Shown here piece by piece: positions 1 to 6,188 of a DNA stretch of 9,396 nucleotides. Positions within the stretch are counted from its first letter, which is position 1. Each line of letters starts with the position of its first letter. The stretch is from Cyanobacteria bacterium UBA8803. Its GTDB lineage: Bacteria > Cyanobacteriota > Cyanobacteriia > Cyanobacteriales > Coleofasciculaceae. The position numbers and the translations under genes were made by a program. The notes below the pieces were generated by a model that worked only from the letters and a program-made list of their open reading frames with translations, was not told where the DNA came from and ran no database searches. Where the stretch lies: the NCBI GenBank assembly GCA_003505715.1, contig DNXU01000446.1, positions 1-9,396 on the forward strand, written 5' to 3'.

Positions 1-1
1 A

Positions 2-25
2 AGTTGGGGGGCTAGGGGGGCAACT
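2..25 (-). terminator. Possible weak hairpin downstream of gcvT
   Basis: AGTTG (2-6) and CAACT (21-25) can pair around a loop made of two six-base runs (G on the plus strand, C in the gcvT transcript) separated by CTA. It begins just after the gcvT stop on the minus strand, so it could end that transcript. The stem is only 5 bp, the loop is 14 nt, and the window edge hides any U-tract. It may instead belong to a G-rich degenerate repeat. Confidence 0.2.
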
Positions 26-28
26 CGG

Positions 29-1165
29 TCACTTTCGAGAAGATCGATAAAAGGGTTTCTTAACCACAAAAGCTGGATAGCTCTTACCCCTAATTTCCAC
101 ATCTAACGACTGTCCAATTTTAGCCAGAGTAGCAGGAACGTAGGCTAGCGCGATCGCTTTTCCTAAAGTTGGTGCTAAAGTACCACTAGTCACTTCTGAG
201 ATCGCTTTTCCCTCCGATAGCACTGGGTAACCATGACGGGCAATGTGACGCCCACCCATCTGGATACCCACCAACCGCCGCTGTACTCCTGTGGCCTTTT
301 GTTGCTCTAACACCGAGCGTCCGATAAAGTCGCCTTTACTCTCAAGATGAACCAACCAACCTAAACCAGCTTCTAGGGGAGTTGTAGTTTCGTCAATATC
401 TTGACCGTAGAGTGCTAAGGCAGCTTCCAGTCTCAGGGTATCTCTAGCACCCAAACCACAGGGCGTTACTCCCGCATTCAGTAGAGTGCGCCATAATTCT
501 ATCCCTACTACTGGGTCTACCATCACCTCAAATCCATCCTCGCCCGTGTACCCCGTCCTAGCGATAAAAGCCGATTTACCCAGTAAAGTTGCTTCTAGAT
601 GTCCGAAGAATTTAAGTAGGGTTAAGTCTTCTTCAACTAGAGGCTGAAGATAAGTAACGGCCTGAGGTCCCTGTAGTGCGATCAAAACTTTGGCGAGGGT
701 GAGATCTTGCAAACTCACTACAGCCGGATCTAAATTGCCTAACAACCAGTCTTTGTCTTTATTGCAGGTAGCAGCGTTAACGATCAACATACCCCGTTGC
801 TCGCCCGTTTCATCCTCACCCTGGTAGTAAAAGATGATGTCATCAATAATGCCAGCTTGAGGATTCAACAACACCGTATACTGAGCTTCACCAGCTTGTA
901 ACCGCATCAGGTCAGAAGGCACCAATCGTTGCAACTGTTCCCGCAGTTGCTTGCCTTTCAGCGAGAATTTCCCCATGTGGGAGATATCGAACATGCCTGC
1001 TGAAGTACGCACTGCTTCATGTTCTTTGCCAATGCCACTGTATTGCACGGGCATTTCCCAACCTGAGAAAGCTGTCAGCCGTGCTTGTTGTTCGACTGCC
1101 AGGTCAAATAGGGGTGTGCGAGCGAGGGTGGAGGTTTCGGATTTGGATGAGTCTGGCTTGGCCAC
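29..1165 (-). CDS. gcvT: Aminomethyltransferase (glycine cleavage system T protein)
   Basis: GcvT is the tetrahydrofolate-dependent T protein of the glycine cleavage complex. It takes the aminomethyl group from lipoylated H protein and releases ammonia and methylene-THF; in cyanobacteria this complex handles photorespiratory glycine. The 378-aa product is full length for the family. Visible signatures are the N-terminal block RTPLFDL...FSGWEMPVQYSG (about 16-44), FDISHMGKF (59-67), GIIDDIIFY (105-113, containing the conserved Asp), GYTGEDGFEV (205-214) and LGARDTLRLEA (238-248), followed by the C-terminal barrel domain. The start is GTG at 1165: an in-frame stop lies five codons upstream, the next ATG (residue 38) falls inside the conserved domain, and a TGAAG stretch sits just upstream. 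About 15 residues precede the conserved core. gcvH and gcvP are not in the window. The gene is divergent from psaK. No sign of decay. Confidence 0.97.
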   Translation of the reverse strand: MAKPDSSKSETSTLARTPLFDLAVEQQARLTAFSGWEMPVQYSGIGKEHEAVRTSAGMFDISHMGKFSLKGKQLREQLQRLVPSDLMRLQAGEAQYTVLLNPQAGIIDDIIFYYQGEDETGEQRGMLIVNAATCNKDKDWLLGNLDPAVVSLQDLTLAKVLIALQGPQAVTYLQPLVEEDLTLLKFFGHLEATLLGKSAFIARTGYTGEDGFEVMVDPVVGIELWRTLLNAGVTPCGLGARDTLRLEAALALYGQDIDETTTPLEAGLGWLVHLESKGDFIGRSVLEQQKATGVQRRLVGIQMGGRHIARHGYPVLSEGKAISEVTSGTLAPTLGKAIALAYVPATLAKIGQSLDVEIRGKSYPAFVVKKPFYRSSRK

Positions 1166-1354
1166 AGATAGCTTCAGTTAGAGGTCTATAACAAACTTTA
1201 CATTTTTTAAAAAAATTTAGCCTTAGGGAGCAGTACTCTTGGCTCGTTGAGGCTCAACTCACTAACGCTCTAAATGCACCTATTATAGAGGCTTTCAGCC
1301 AAACTAGTCTAGCACCCAACCTGCAATAACACGCCTAGGCCAGTTTTGAGTAAG

Positions 1355-1372
1355 GTTATTAATTGTTAAAAG
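1355..1372 (+). promoter_or_regulatory. HLR1-like RpaB site upstream of psaK
   Basis: GTTATTAA-TT-GTTAAAAG has the geometry of the HLR1 element: two (G/T)TTACA(A/T)(A/T) half-sites separated by 2 nt, so repeating every 10 bp. Twelve of the 16 half-site positions fit the consensus; the C of each half is replaced. RpaB binding to HLR1 is known to control photosystem I genes with light intensity. The site is about 80-95 nt upstream of the psaK GTG, a sensible place if transcription starts near 1415-1430. The match is imperfect, so this is an inference. Confidence 0.4.
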
Positions 1373-1435
1373 AAGTTGAGAATTTTCTCGTAAAGGCTTT
1401 TCATTATCTTTGTATTCGCATCGGTTTTATCAACT

Positions 1436-1442
1436 AAAGGAG
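1436..1442 (+). promoter_or_regulatory. Shine-Dalgarno for psaK
   Basis: AAAGGAG is separated by 8 nt from the GTG at 1451. It is the clearest ribosome binding site in the window and fixes the non-ATG start of psaK. Confidence 0.85.
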
Positions 1443-1450
1443 AAAATACC

Positions 1451-1729
1451 GTGATTAACACAATTTTATTAGCTGCCGTCCAAAGCACAGTGCCACCAAC
1501 CCCATCGTGGACTCCCACCGTAGGTCTGGTAATGGTGATCTGCAATCTGATCGCCATTGTCATTGGTTACTACGCGATCCAGAATCCCGGCGTTGGTCCA
1601 GACTTACCCGTTGGTAAGCCGGCCGTTTTTAAACGCTTTGGCCTCGCCGAACTCTTGGCAACAGCCAGTTTTGGCCACATTCTTGGTGCTGGTGCCATCT
1701 TGGGACTAACCAACGCGGGAGTCATTTAG
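1451..1729 (+). CDS. psaK: Photosystem I reaction centre subunit PsaK
   Basis: PsaK is a small two-helix membrane subunit at the rim of photosystem I in the thylakoid, next to PsaA; it helps bind peripheral chlorophyll and is linked to energy transfer from phycobilisomes or IsiA. The 92-aa length is typical. A short N-terminal stretch (MINTILLAA) comes first, as in other cyanobacterial PsaK precursors, where a few residues are removed. Next are SWTPTVGLVMVICNLIAIVI (about 19-38, helix 1), a loop with GVGPDLPVGKPAVFKRFGLAELLATASFGH (about 47-76) and helix 2 ending in GAGAILGLTNAGVI. The GTG start is fixed by the Shine-Dalgarno at 1436-1442. It is a single gene, with gcvT divergent upstream and a repeat element downstream. 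High-light control through RpaB is plausible from the HLR1-like site. Confidence 0.96.
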   Translation: MINTILLAAVQSTVPPTPSWTPTVGLVMVICNLIAIVIGYYAIQNPGVGPDLPVGKPAVFKRFGLAELLATASFGHILGAGAILGLTNAGVI

Positions 1730-1763
1730 GTTGACCTTTTCGCAAGAAATTCCCACCGTCGGG

Positions 1764-1905
1764 TAATATCATGTTCGGTTAAGCACCCCTAATATCCGTA
1801 GGGGCGGGTTTAGCGATAAATTATGGTGACAGCCCAGATATGTCTTCACCTCAAACCCGCCCTTGGGCAGGTTTTATTAAGATTACTCAACCGGACATGA
1901 TATTA
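1764..1905. repeat. 142-bp nested inverted-repeat element (MITE-like)
   Basis: The ends are 17-nt inverted repeats, 1764-1780 and 1889-1905, matching at 16 of 17 positions (the mismatch would be a G-U pair in RNA). Inside, GGGCGGGTTT (1802-1811) pairs with AAACCCGCCC (1853-1862), extendable outwards by wobble pairs to 1799-1865. Innermost, GGTGACA (1825-1831) can pair with TGTC plus ACC (1841-1850). The whole element folds into a three-tier hairpin. Terminal inverted repeats starting with TA, no ORF and a position in a convergent gap suggest a miniature element, perhaps of the TA-targeting IS630/Tc1 type, but no longer target duplication is seen. It could also act as a bidirectional terminator for psaK and the ATPase-like gene. 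The GGGGCGGGTTT/AAACCCGCCC core resembles dispersed repeats I recall from other cyanobacteria; not checked. Confidence 0.7.
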
Positions 1906-1970
1906 AGGAGAGGGGCATTAAAATCCTGAATTTTACTCAACTCTTTACAAATCTCGATCGGGATTTATTA

Positions 1971-3092
1971 CTATAAAATGCGATGTTTCAGCCAAAACGA
2001 TAAAAGTGGCATGGCGACTCGATACCCTACTTTTGCACCATAAATTAATCCTTTCTGTTCCAATCCTGTAAGCGCCCCTTGGAACCCACCTCCTCTTGAA
2101 AACTGGTGTTTCTGAAGATAGGGGCGTGAATGGGGGCTATCAGTCGGATCGATTGCTAAACTTTCCAGAACCCGTGCCTGAATGGGAGGCAGGAGGAGTA
2201 GAAGAGATTCAAAGGTAACAGACAGATCTTCGACTAATCTTAATGTGCTGCGATGGACGTGATGGAGTTGGATGAGTTTTGGAGAAGATGGCAAGGAAAA
2301 CCGGGTTTCTTCATCCTGATAAAAGCAACGATGGTCACTCCAAATTCGCCGTGCTAAGGCGATCGCATCTCCCACATGCCCCTGCGTATATTCCAGAAAT
2401 AATTCCAGGGCATCCGCTTCAAACTTCAATCCTTCTGCTGCCATTGCTTCAACTACCCAGGTTTCAAGTTCGCGATCTGGCAGGGGAAGCAGGGAAACTA
2501 GTTGAACCTCACTCCCTTCCACCCAGTCTTCTGGTGTTGTGGCTAAAACAACATAGCTGACCCGATTTTGCCGTTGAATTTCCTGCCGTAAATAGGATTC
2601 CCATCGACCTGAGCGATCCCAAGAACGAATATGGGGGAAATTCTGGAAGACAAACACTACTCGACCGCTTAAATGTTCTGCTATGACCTGGGGCAGGTTC
2701 AATAAGGCTTGCAAGATCAGCCATTCATCGTTAAGGGAAACCTGCCAAACCAAGTAGGCTTGATGGGCTGTTGGTTGTTCTAATTGCAGAGGATGGGCAC
2801 AAGCCCACTGCTCTATCAACCTTCTTTCTTCAGGTGTGGCAAAGATATGAAGCATCCCTTCTGCCAACAACTCTAAAAAGCGAGAAGAGGTGGTGGCTCG
2901 TAGGCAATCGATCTCTAAAACTCTGGCTCCAATTTGCTGTGCTGCATAGCAAATTAGCGATCGCCTCCCACTTCCAGTCACACCAGTCAGCATCAAATCC
3001 TGGTCAACTGCCAAAATTGCACAGATTTGCTCTAGCTCAGCCTGCCTGCCAATCAACCCCTGCGGCTTCAATGTATCCTTCATCATCGTCAA
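1971..3092 (-). CDS. ATPase-like protein (AAA/STAND type) with degenerate Walker motifs and C-terminal winged helix
   Basis: The 373-aa protein has the layout of the archaeal-ATPase/STAND branch of P-loop proteins: LIGRQAELEQI (13-23), a P-loop region, a sensor-like strand YVVLATTPEDW (180-190), a helical lid region (about 205-255) and a C-terminal winged-helix-like part (about 298-373, with LPPIQARVLESLA, YLQKHQFSRGGGFQGALTGLEQKGLI and YRVAMPLLSFWL). The P-loop reads G37-V-T-G-S-G-R-R-S45, so the nucleotide-binding Lys and the following Ser/Thr are both Arg. The Walker B position reads VVFVFQN (145-151) without the acidic pair. It may bind nucleotide weakly or not at all. The role is unknown; DNA or partner binding through the winged helix is inferred. 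TTG at 3092 is chosen because GGTGAGG (3107-3101) sits 8 nt upstream; ATG codons at 3086 and 3083 are alternatives. Divergent from the P-type ATPase. Confidence 0.8.
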   Translation of the reverse strand: MTMMKDTLKPQGLIGRQAELEQICAILAVDQDLMLTGVTGSGRRSLICYAAQQIGARVLEIDCLRATTSSRFLELLAEGMLHIFATPEERRLIEQWACAHPLQLEQPTAHQAYLVWQVSLNDEWLILQALLNLPQVIAEHLSGRVVFVFQNFPHIRSWDRSGRWESYLRQEIQRQNRVSYVVLATTPEDWVEGSEVQLVSLLPLPDRELETWVVEAMAAEGLKFEADALELFLEYTQGHVGDAIALARRIWSDHRCFYQDEETRFSLPSSPKLIQLHHVHRSTLRLVEDLSVTFESLLLLLPPIQARVLESLAIDPTDSPHSRPYLQKHQFSRGGGFQGALTGLEQKGLIYGAKVGYRVAMPLLSFWLKHRIL

Positions 3093-3100
3093 CCAATCGT

Positions 3101-3107
3101 CCTCACC
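3101..3107 (-). promoter_or_regulatory. Shine-Dalgarno-like site deciding the ATPase-like start
   Basis: On the minus strand GGTGAGG lies 8 nt before the TTG at 3092, 14 nt before the ATG at 3086 and 17 nt before the ATG at 3083. Spacing favours TTG; codon preference favours ATG. The difference is two or three residues. Confidence 0.5.
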
Positions 3108-3193
3108 TTAAGCCAGCCTGACGCTGACAAACCATTTACTTTTTTCTTACCACCCCAAACGAATTTTCGATTCCTCCGTGCCTATACTAAAAA

Positions 3194-3234
3194 ATAGTGC
3201 AATGATATGATGCAATAACTAGTTTATAGTGCAA
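3194..3234. promoter_or_regulatory. Repeated ATAGTGCAA motif in a divergent promoter (operator candidate)
   Basis: ATAGTGCAA occurs exactly at 3194-3202 and 3226-3234, 32 bp apart (about three helical turns), with a third copy ATGATGCAA (3207-3215) matching at 7 of 9 positions. The cluster is immediately upstream of the P-type ATPase ATG (3246) and about 100 bp upstream of the ATPase-like start. TATAGT (3225-3230) overlaps the last copy and is a good -10 hexamer; if used, the transcript would have only about 9 nt before the ATG. Direct repeats overlapping a -10 suggest a regulator site. Which regulator is unknown. Confidence 0.45.
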
Positions 3235-3245
3235 GCTATTGGCCT

Positions 3246-6074
3246 ATGTCTGCCATCTCCTCGCGCCCTCAAATTTCTCAACCTTCGACAAGCCAATCCT
3301 GGCACACAATCGAAGCTGAAAAAGCCCTTTGGCTGCTGAAGAGCGATCGCATACAAGGTTTAACCCAGAACCAGGTTGACCAGAATTTAGAACACTACGG
3401 TACAAACGAGCTGGTCGAAACGGGTGGGCGATCGCCCCTAGAAATTTTCTGGGATCAGTTTAAGAACATCATGTTGCTGATGCTGATCGCCGTGGCAATT
3501 ATTTCGACGATTCTGGATGTGCGCGAATCCTTAGCGAAAGGGCAGTTCATCTTTCCGAAAGACGCAGTAGCGATCTTTGCGGTAGTGCTGCTGAATGGGC
3601 TACTAGGCTATCTTCAGGAGAGCGGAGCCGAAAAAGCACTGGCAGCCCTGAAAAACATGGCATCATCAAAAGTGCGGCTGATCCGTGGTGGGAAACCCCT
3701 AGAGGTTGAGTCTAAAGAACTAGTTCCGGGCGATATCATGCTGCTGGAAGCAGGGGTCAAGGTGGCAGCAGATGGACGCATTTTAGAAGCCGCGAATTTG
3801 CAGGTGCGAGAAGCTGCCCTCACGGGAGAAGCCCATGCGGTAGAAAAACAAGCCAGTGCAATTTTGCCAGAGGATGCCCCCTTAGGCGATCGCATCAATC
3901 TGGTGTTTTCTGGAACAGAGGTAGTGCAGGGACGGGCAACGGTGCTGGTGACAGGCACCGGAATGCAAACCGAATTGGGGAAGATCGCCACTGCGCTGCA
4001 ATCGGTTGAAACAGAGCCAACGCCACTGCAAAAACGCATGTCCCAACTGGGTAATACGTTGGTGACAGGATCGTTGGTTCTGGTAGCGATCGTCATTGCT
4101 GGTGGGACGCTGTTCAACCCTTCACTATTTGAGGAACTGGTTAAAGTCTCTCTGAGTATGGCAGTTGCAGTTGTCCCAGAAGGCTTGCCCGCTGTGATTA
4201 CCGTTACCCTGGCATTGGGTACACAACGCATGGTGAAGCGTAATGCCCTGATCCGCAAACTGCCTGCGGTAGAAACTCTCGGCTCTGTCACCACCATTTG
4301 CTCGGACAAAACGGGAACTCTGACCCAAAATAAAATGGTAGTGCAGGCAGTCCATACCAATCGCTACGCGGCTCGTGTGACAGGTGAGGGATACAGTCCT
4401 GAAGGCAAATTCTATCAGCAGGCTAATGCAGAATCTTCCTCAGAAATTTCCGGGTCGGCAGAACCAGAATTGCGATCGCTGCTGATGGCCTGCGTGCTTT
4501 GCAATGATGCTGTGTTGCAGAAAGAGCATGGCGATTGGGCAATTTTGGGCGATCCAACCGAAGGAGCATTGCTGGCAGTGGCGGGAAAAGGCGGAATCCG
4601 CAAAGACCAGGAAGAACAGCAGTTACCTCGTGTTGCCGAGTTTCCATTTTCCTCTGAACGCAAGCGCATGAGTGTGGTTGTGCAGGATACCTCCAGCAAA
4701 CTAGGAACCAGCCCCTTTGTCATATTTACTAAAGGTTCACCCGAACTGGTGCTAGAACGCTGTACCCACATTCAGCAAGACAATCAGGCTCAACCCATCA
4801 CAACCGAACAACGCCAGCAAATTTTAGAGCAGAACAATCAGCTTGCCAGCCGAGGGTTGCGTGTCTTAGGGTTTGCTAGCAAGAACCTGACAGCATTGTC
4901 AGACCAGAATTCAGAAGATCAGGCTGAAACTAACTTAACATGGTTAGGATTAGTAGGAATGCTGGATGCCCCTCGTCCGGAGGTGCGCGATGCGGTGGCA
5001 AAATGCCGTGCCGCAGGTATTCGTCCGGTAATGATTACCGGCGATCACCAACTCACCGCTCAGGCGATCGCAGAAGACTTAGGTATTGCGAAAGTAGGCG
5101 ATCGCTGCCTGACAGGACAGGAACTCCAGAAGCTTTCCCAGCCAGAACTGGAAGCAGAAGTTCATCACGTCAGCGTCTATGCCCGCGTTGCACCTGAACA
5201 CAAGTTACGCATTGTCCAGGCACTCCAGCAGCAGGGACAGATTGTTGCTATGACCGGGGATGGAGTCAACGATGCCCCAGCCTTGAAACAAGCCGATATC
5301 GGAGTAGCAATGGGTATCACAGGCACCGATGTCAGTAAAGAAGCCAGTGACATGGTGCTGCTGGATGACAACTTTGCTACTATCGTCTCGGCAGTTGAAG
5401 AAGGTCGAGTCGTTTACATCAACATTCGTCGCTTCATTCGCTACATCCTGGGCAGTAATATCGGAGAGGTCTTGACGATCGCAGCCGCGCCCTTGTTGGG
5501 ATTAGGGGGAGTGCCGCTATCGCCACTGCAAATTCTTTGGATGAACTTAGTCACTGATGGACTTCCGGCTCTGGCACTGGCTGTCGAACCCGGTAGACCG
5601 ATCGTTATGCAGCAACCGCCGAAAGATCCAAAGGAAAGCATTTTTGCTAGGGGCTTAGGCTCTTACATGGCACGGATTGGTATTATTCTGGCAGTCCTCA
5701 CCATCTTGATGATGGTTTGGGCATACGGTTACACCGAACAGGTGCAAAGCGAGCTGTTAGACCGCGATCGCTGGCAAACAATGGTGTTCACTACCCTTTG
5801 TTTAGCTCAGATGGGACATGCACTGGCGATTCGCTCGAATACGCGGTTGATGGTAGAAGTGAATCCGTTCTCAAATCCCTATGTACTGCTATCGGTTGCT
5901 GTCACCAGCATCCTGCAACTGATGCTCGTTTACGTTGAACCACTCCGAAACTTCTTCAATACTCACTATCTGAGTGGATTAGAGCTATTGGTTTGCATTG
6001 GATTTAGCTCTCTTGTGTTCATCTGGATTGAGGCAGAGAAGCTATTTATCCGCTGGTATGCCGCTCGTAAGTAG
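3246..6074 (+). CDS. Cation-transporting P-type ATPase, P2A (calcium-pump) type
   Basis: A complete 942-aa ion pump that uses ATP to move a cation, most likely Ca2+, out of the cytoplasm across the plasma or thylakoid membrane. Order: cation-ATPase N-terminal domain (about 18-70), TM1-2 (about 72-122), actuator domain with T193-G-E-A, TM3-4 with P311-E-G-L-P, phosphorylation site D354-KTGTLT, nucleotide domain with K496-GSPE, hinge T670-GDGVND (D672, D676), then TM5-TM10. Ca2+-site residues of SERCA are matched: E312 (TM4), N738 and E741 in SNIGE (TM5), N767, T770 and D771 in MNLVTDGLP (TM6). The TM8 acidic residue is not evident (AQMGHAL region). The actuator loop has TGEA instead of TGES. 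It resembles cyanobacterial PacL/PMA1-type pumps, but I cannot tell which, so no symbol is given. No Shine-Dalgarno precedes the ATG. It converges on the TPR gene. Confidence 0.93.
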   Translation: MSAISSRPQISQPSTSQSWHTIEAEKALWLLKSDRIQGLTQNQVDQNLEHYGTNELVETGGRSPLEIFWDQFKNIMLLMLIAVAIISTILDVRESLAKGQFIFPKDAVAIFAVVLLNGLLGYLQESGAEKALAALKNMASSKVRLIRGGKPLEVESKELVPGDIMLLEAGVKVAADGRILEAANLQVREAALTGEAHAVEKQASAILPEDAPLGDRINLVFSGTEVVQGRATVLVTGTGMQTELGKIATALQSVETEPTPLQKRMSQLGNTLVTGSLVLVAIVIAGGTLFNPSLFEELVKVSLSMAVAVVPEGLPAVITVTLALGTQRMVKRNALIRKLPAVETLGSVTTICSDKTGTLTQNKMVVQAVHTNRYAARVTGEGYSPEGKFYQQANAESSSEISGSAEPELRSLLMACVLCNDAVLQKEHGDWAILGDPTEGALLAVAGKGGIRKDQEEQQLPRVAEFPFSSERKRMSVVVQDTSSKLGTSPFVIFTKGSPELVLERCTHIQQDNQAQPITTEQRQQILEQNNQLASRGLRVLGFASKNLTALSDQNSEDQAETNLTWLGLVGMLDAPRPEVRDAVAKCRAAGIRPVMITGDHQLTAQAIAEDLGIAKVGDRCLTGQELQKLSQPELEAEVHHVSVYARVAPEHKLRIVQALQQQGQIVAMTGDGVNDAPALKQADIGVAMGITGTDVSKEASDMVLLDDNFATIVSAVEEGRVVYINIRRFIRYILGSNIGEVLTIAAAPLLGLGGVPLSPLQILWMNLVTDGLPALALAVEPGRPIVMQQPPKDPKESIFARGLGSYMARIGIILAVLTILMMVWAYGYTEQVQSELLDRDRWQTMVFTTLCLAQMGHALAIRSNTRLMVEVNPFSNPYVLLSVAVTSILQLMLVYVEPLRNFFNTHYLSGLELLVCIGFSSLVFIWIEAEKLFIRWYAARK

Positions 6075-6110
6075 TTCAACACTTACGCAACTACGCCCTA
6101 TATAGAGATG

Positions 6111-6173
6111 TAACGCACCCTACCAATAGCTTCATATAGTTGTAATGGTGCGTTAGCTCCAGCGTAACGCACC
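6111..6173. repeat. REP-like palindromic repeat cluster
   Basis: TAACGCACC occurs at 6111-6119 and 6165-6173, and its reverse complement GGTGCGTTA at 6147-6155. The latter two form a perfect 9-bp stem with a 9-nt loop; the first copy can pair with the same arm as an alternative over 27 nt. The cluster fills most of the 114-bp gap between two convergent stops, so it could also terminate transcription, although no U-tract follows on either strand. GGTGCGTTA/TAACGCACC hairpins are, to my knowledge, common dispersed intergenic repeats in cyanobacteria. Confidence 0.65.
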
Positions 6174-6188
6174 CCACTCTAACTGCTA

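Larger units (their letters stand above)
1166..1450. promoter_or_regulatory. Divergent gcvT/psaK intergenic region
   Basis: The 285-bp gap between two divergent starts must carry both promoters. On the gcvT side a minus-strand TATAGA (1190-1185) is a possible -10 about 20 nt before the GTG, with only an AT-rich tract at the -35 position. TTTACATT (1197-1204) next to a run of T and A resembles one half of an HLR1 site, but the second half is poor. TATTAT (1281-1286) is an isolated -10-like hexamer for psaK without a good -35. The better regulatory candidate for psaK lies at 1355-1372 and is listed separately. No ORF or RNA gene is apparent here. Promoter calls are by eye and weak. Confidence 0.45.

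Noticed and set aside
7..20. G-quadruplex in the two G6 runs at the window start
   Set aside because: Only two separate G runs are visible; a stable intramolecular quadruplex normally needs four tracts.
1247..1286. TTGAGG and TATTAT as a psaK promoter pair
   Set aside because: The spacing is 28 bp, far from 16-18 bp.
1764..1905. CRISPR repeat or tRNA-like fold in the inverted-repeat element
   Set aside because: There are no direct repeats with regular spacers and no cloverleaf; the symmetry is inverted and nested.
2279..3121. Plus-strand open frames across the ATPase-like gene
   Set aside because: They overlap conserved domain sequence on the minus strand, lack ribosome sites and have no recognisable features.
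3614..4360. A 248-codon minus-strand open frame inside the pump gene
   Set aside because: It lies opposite the conserved P-type ATPase motifs, has low-complexity Ser/Thr/Pro/Arg composition and resembles no known domain. It is an antisense shadow.
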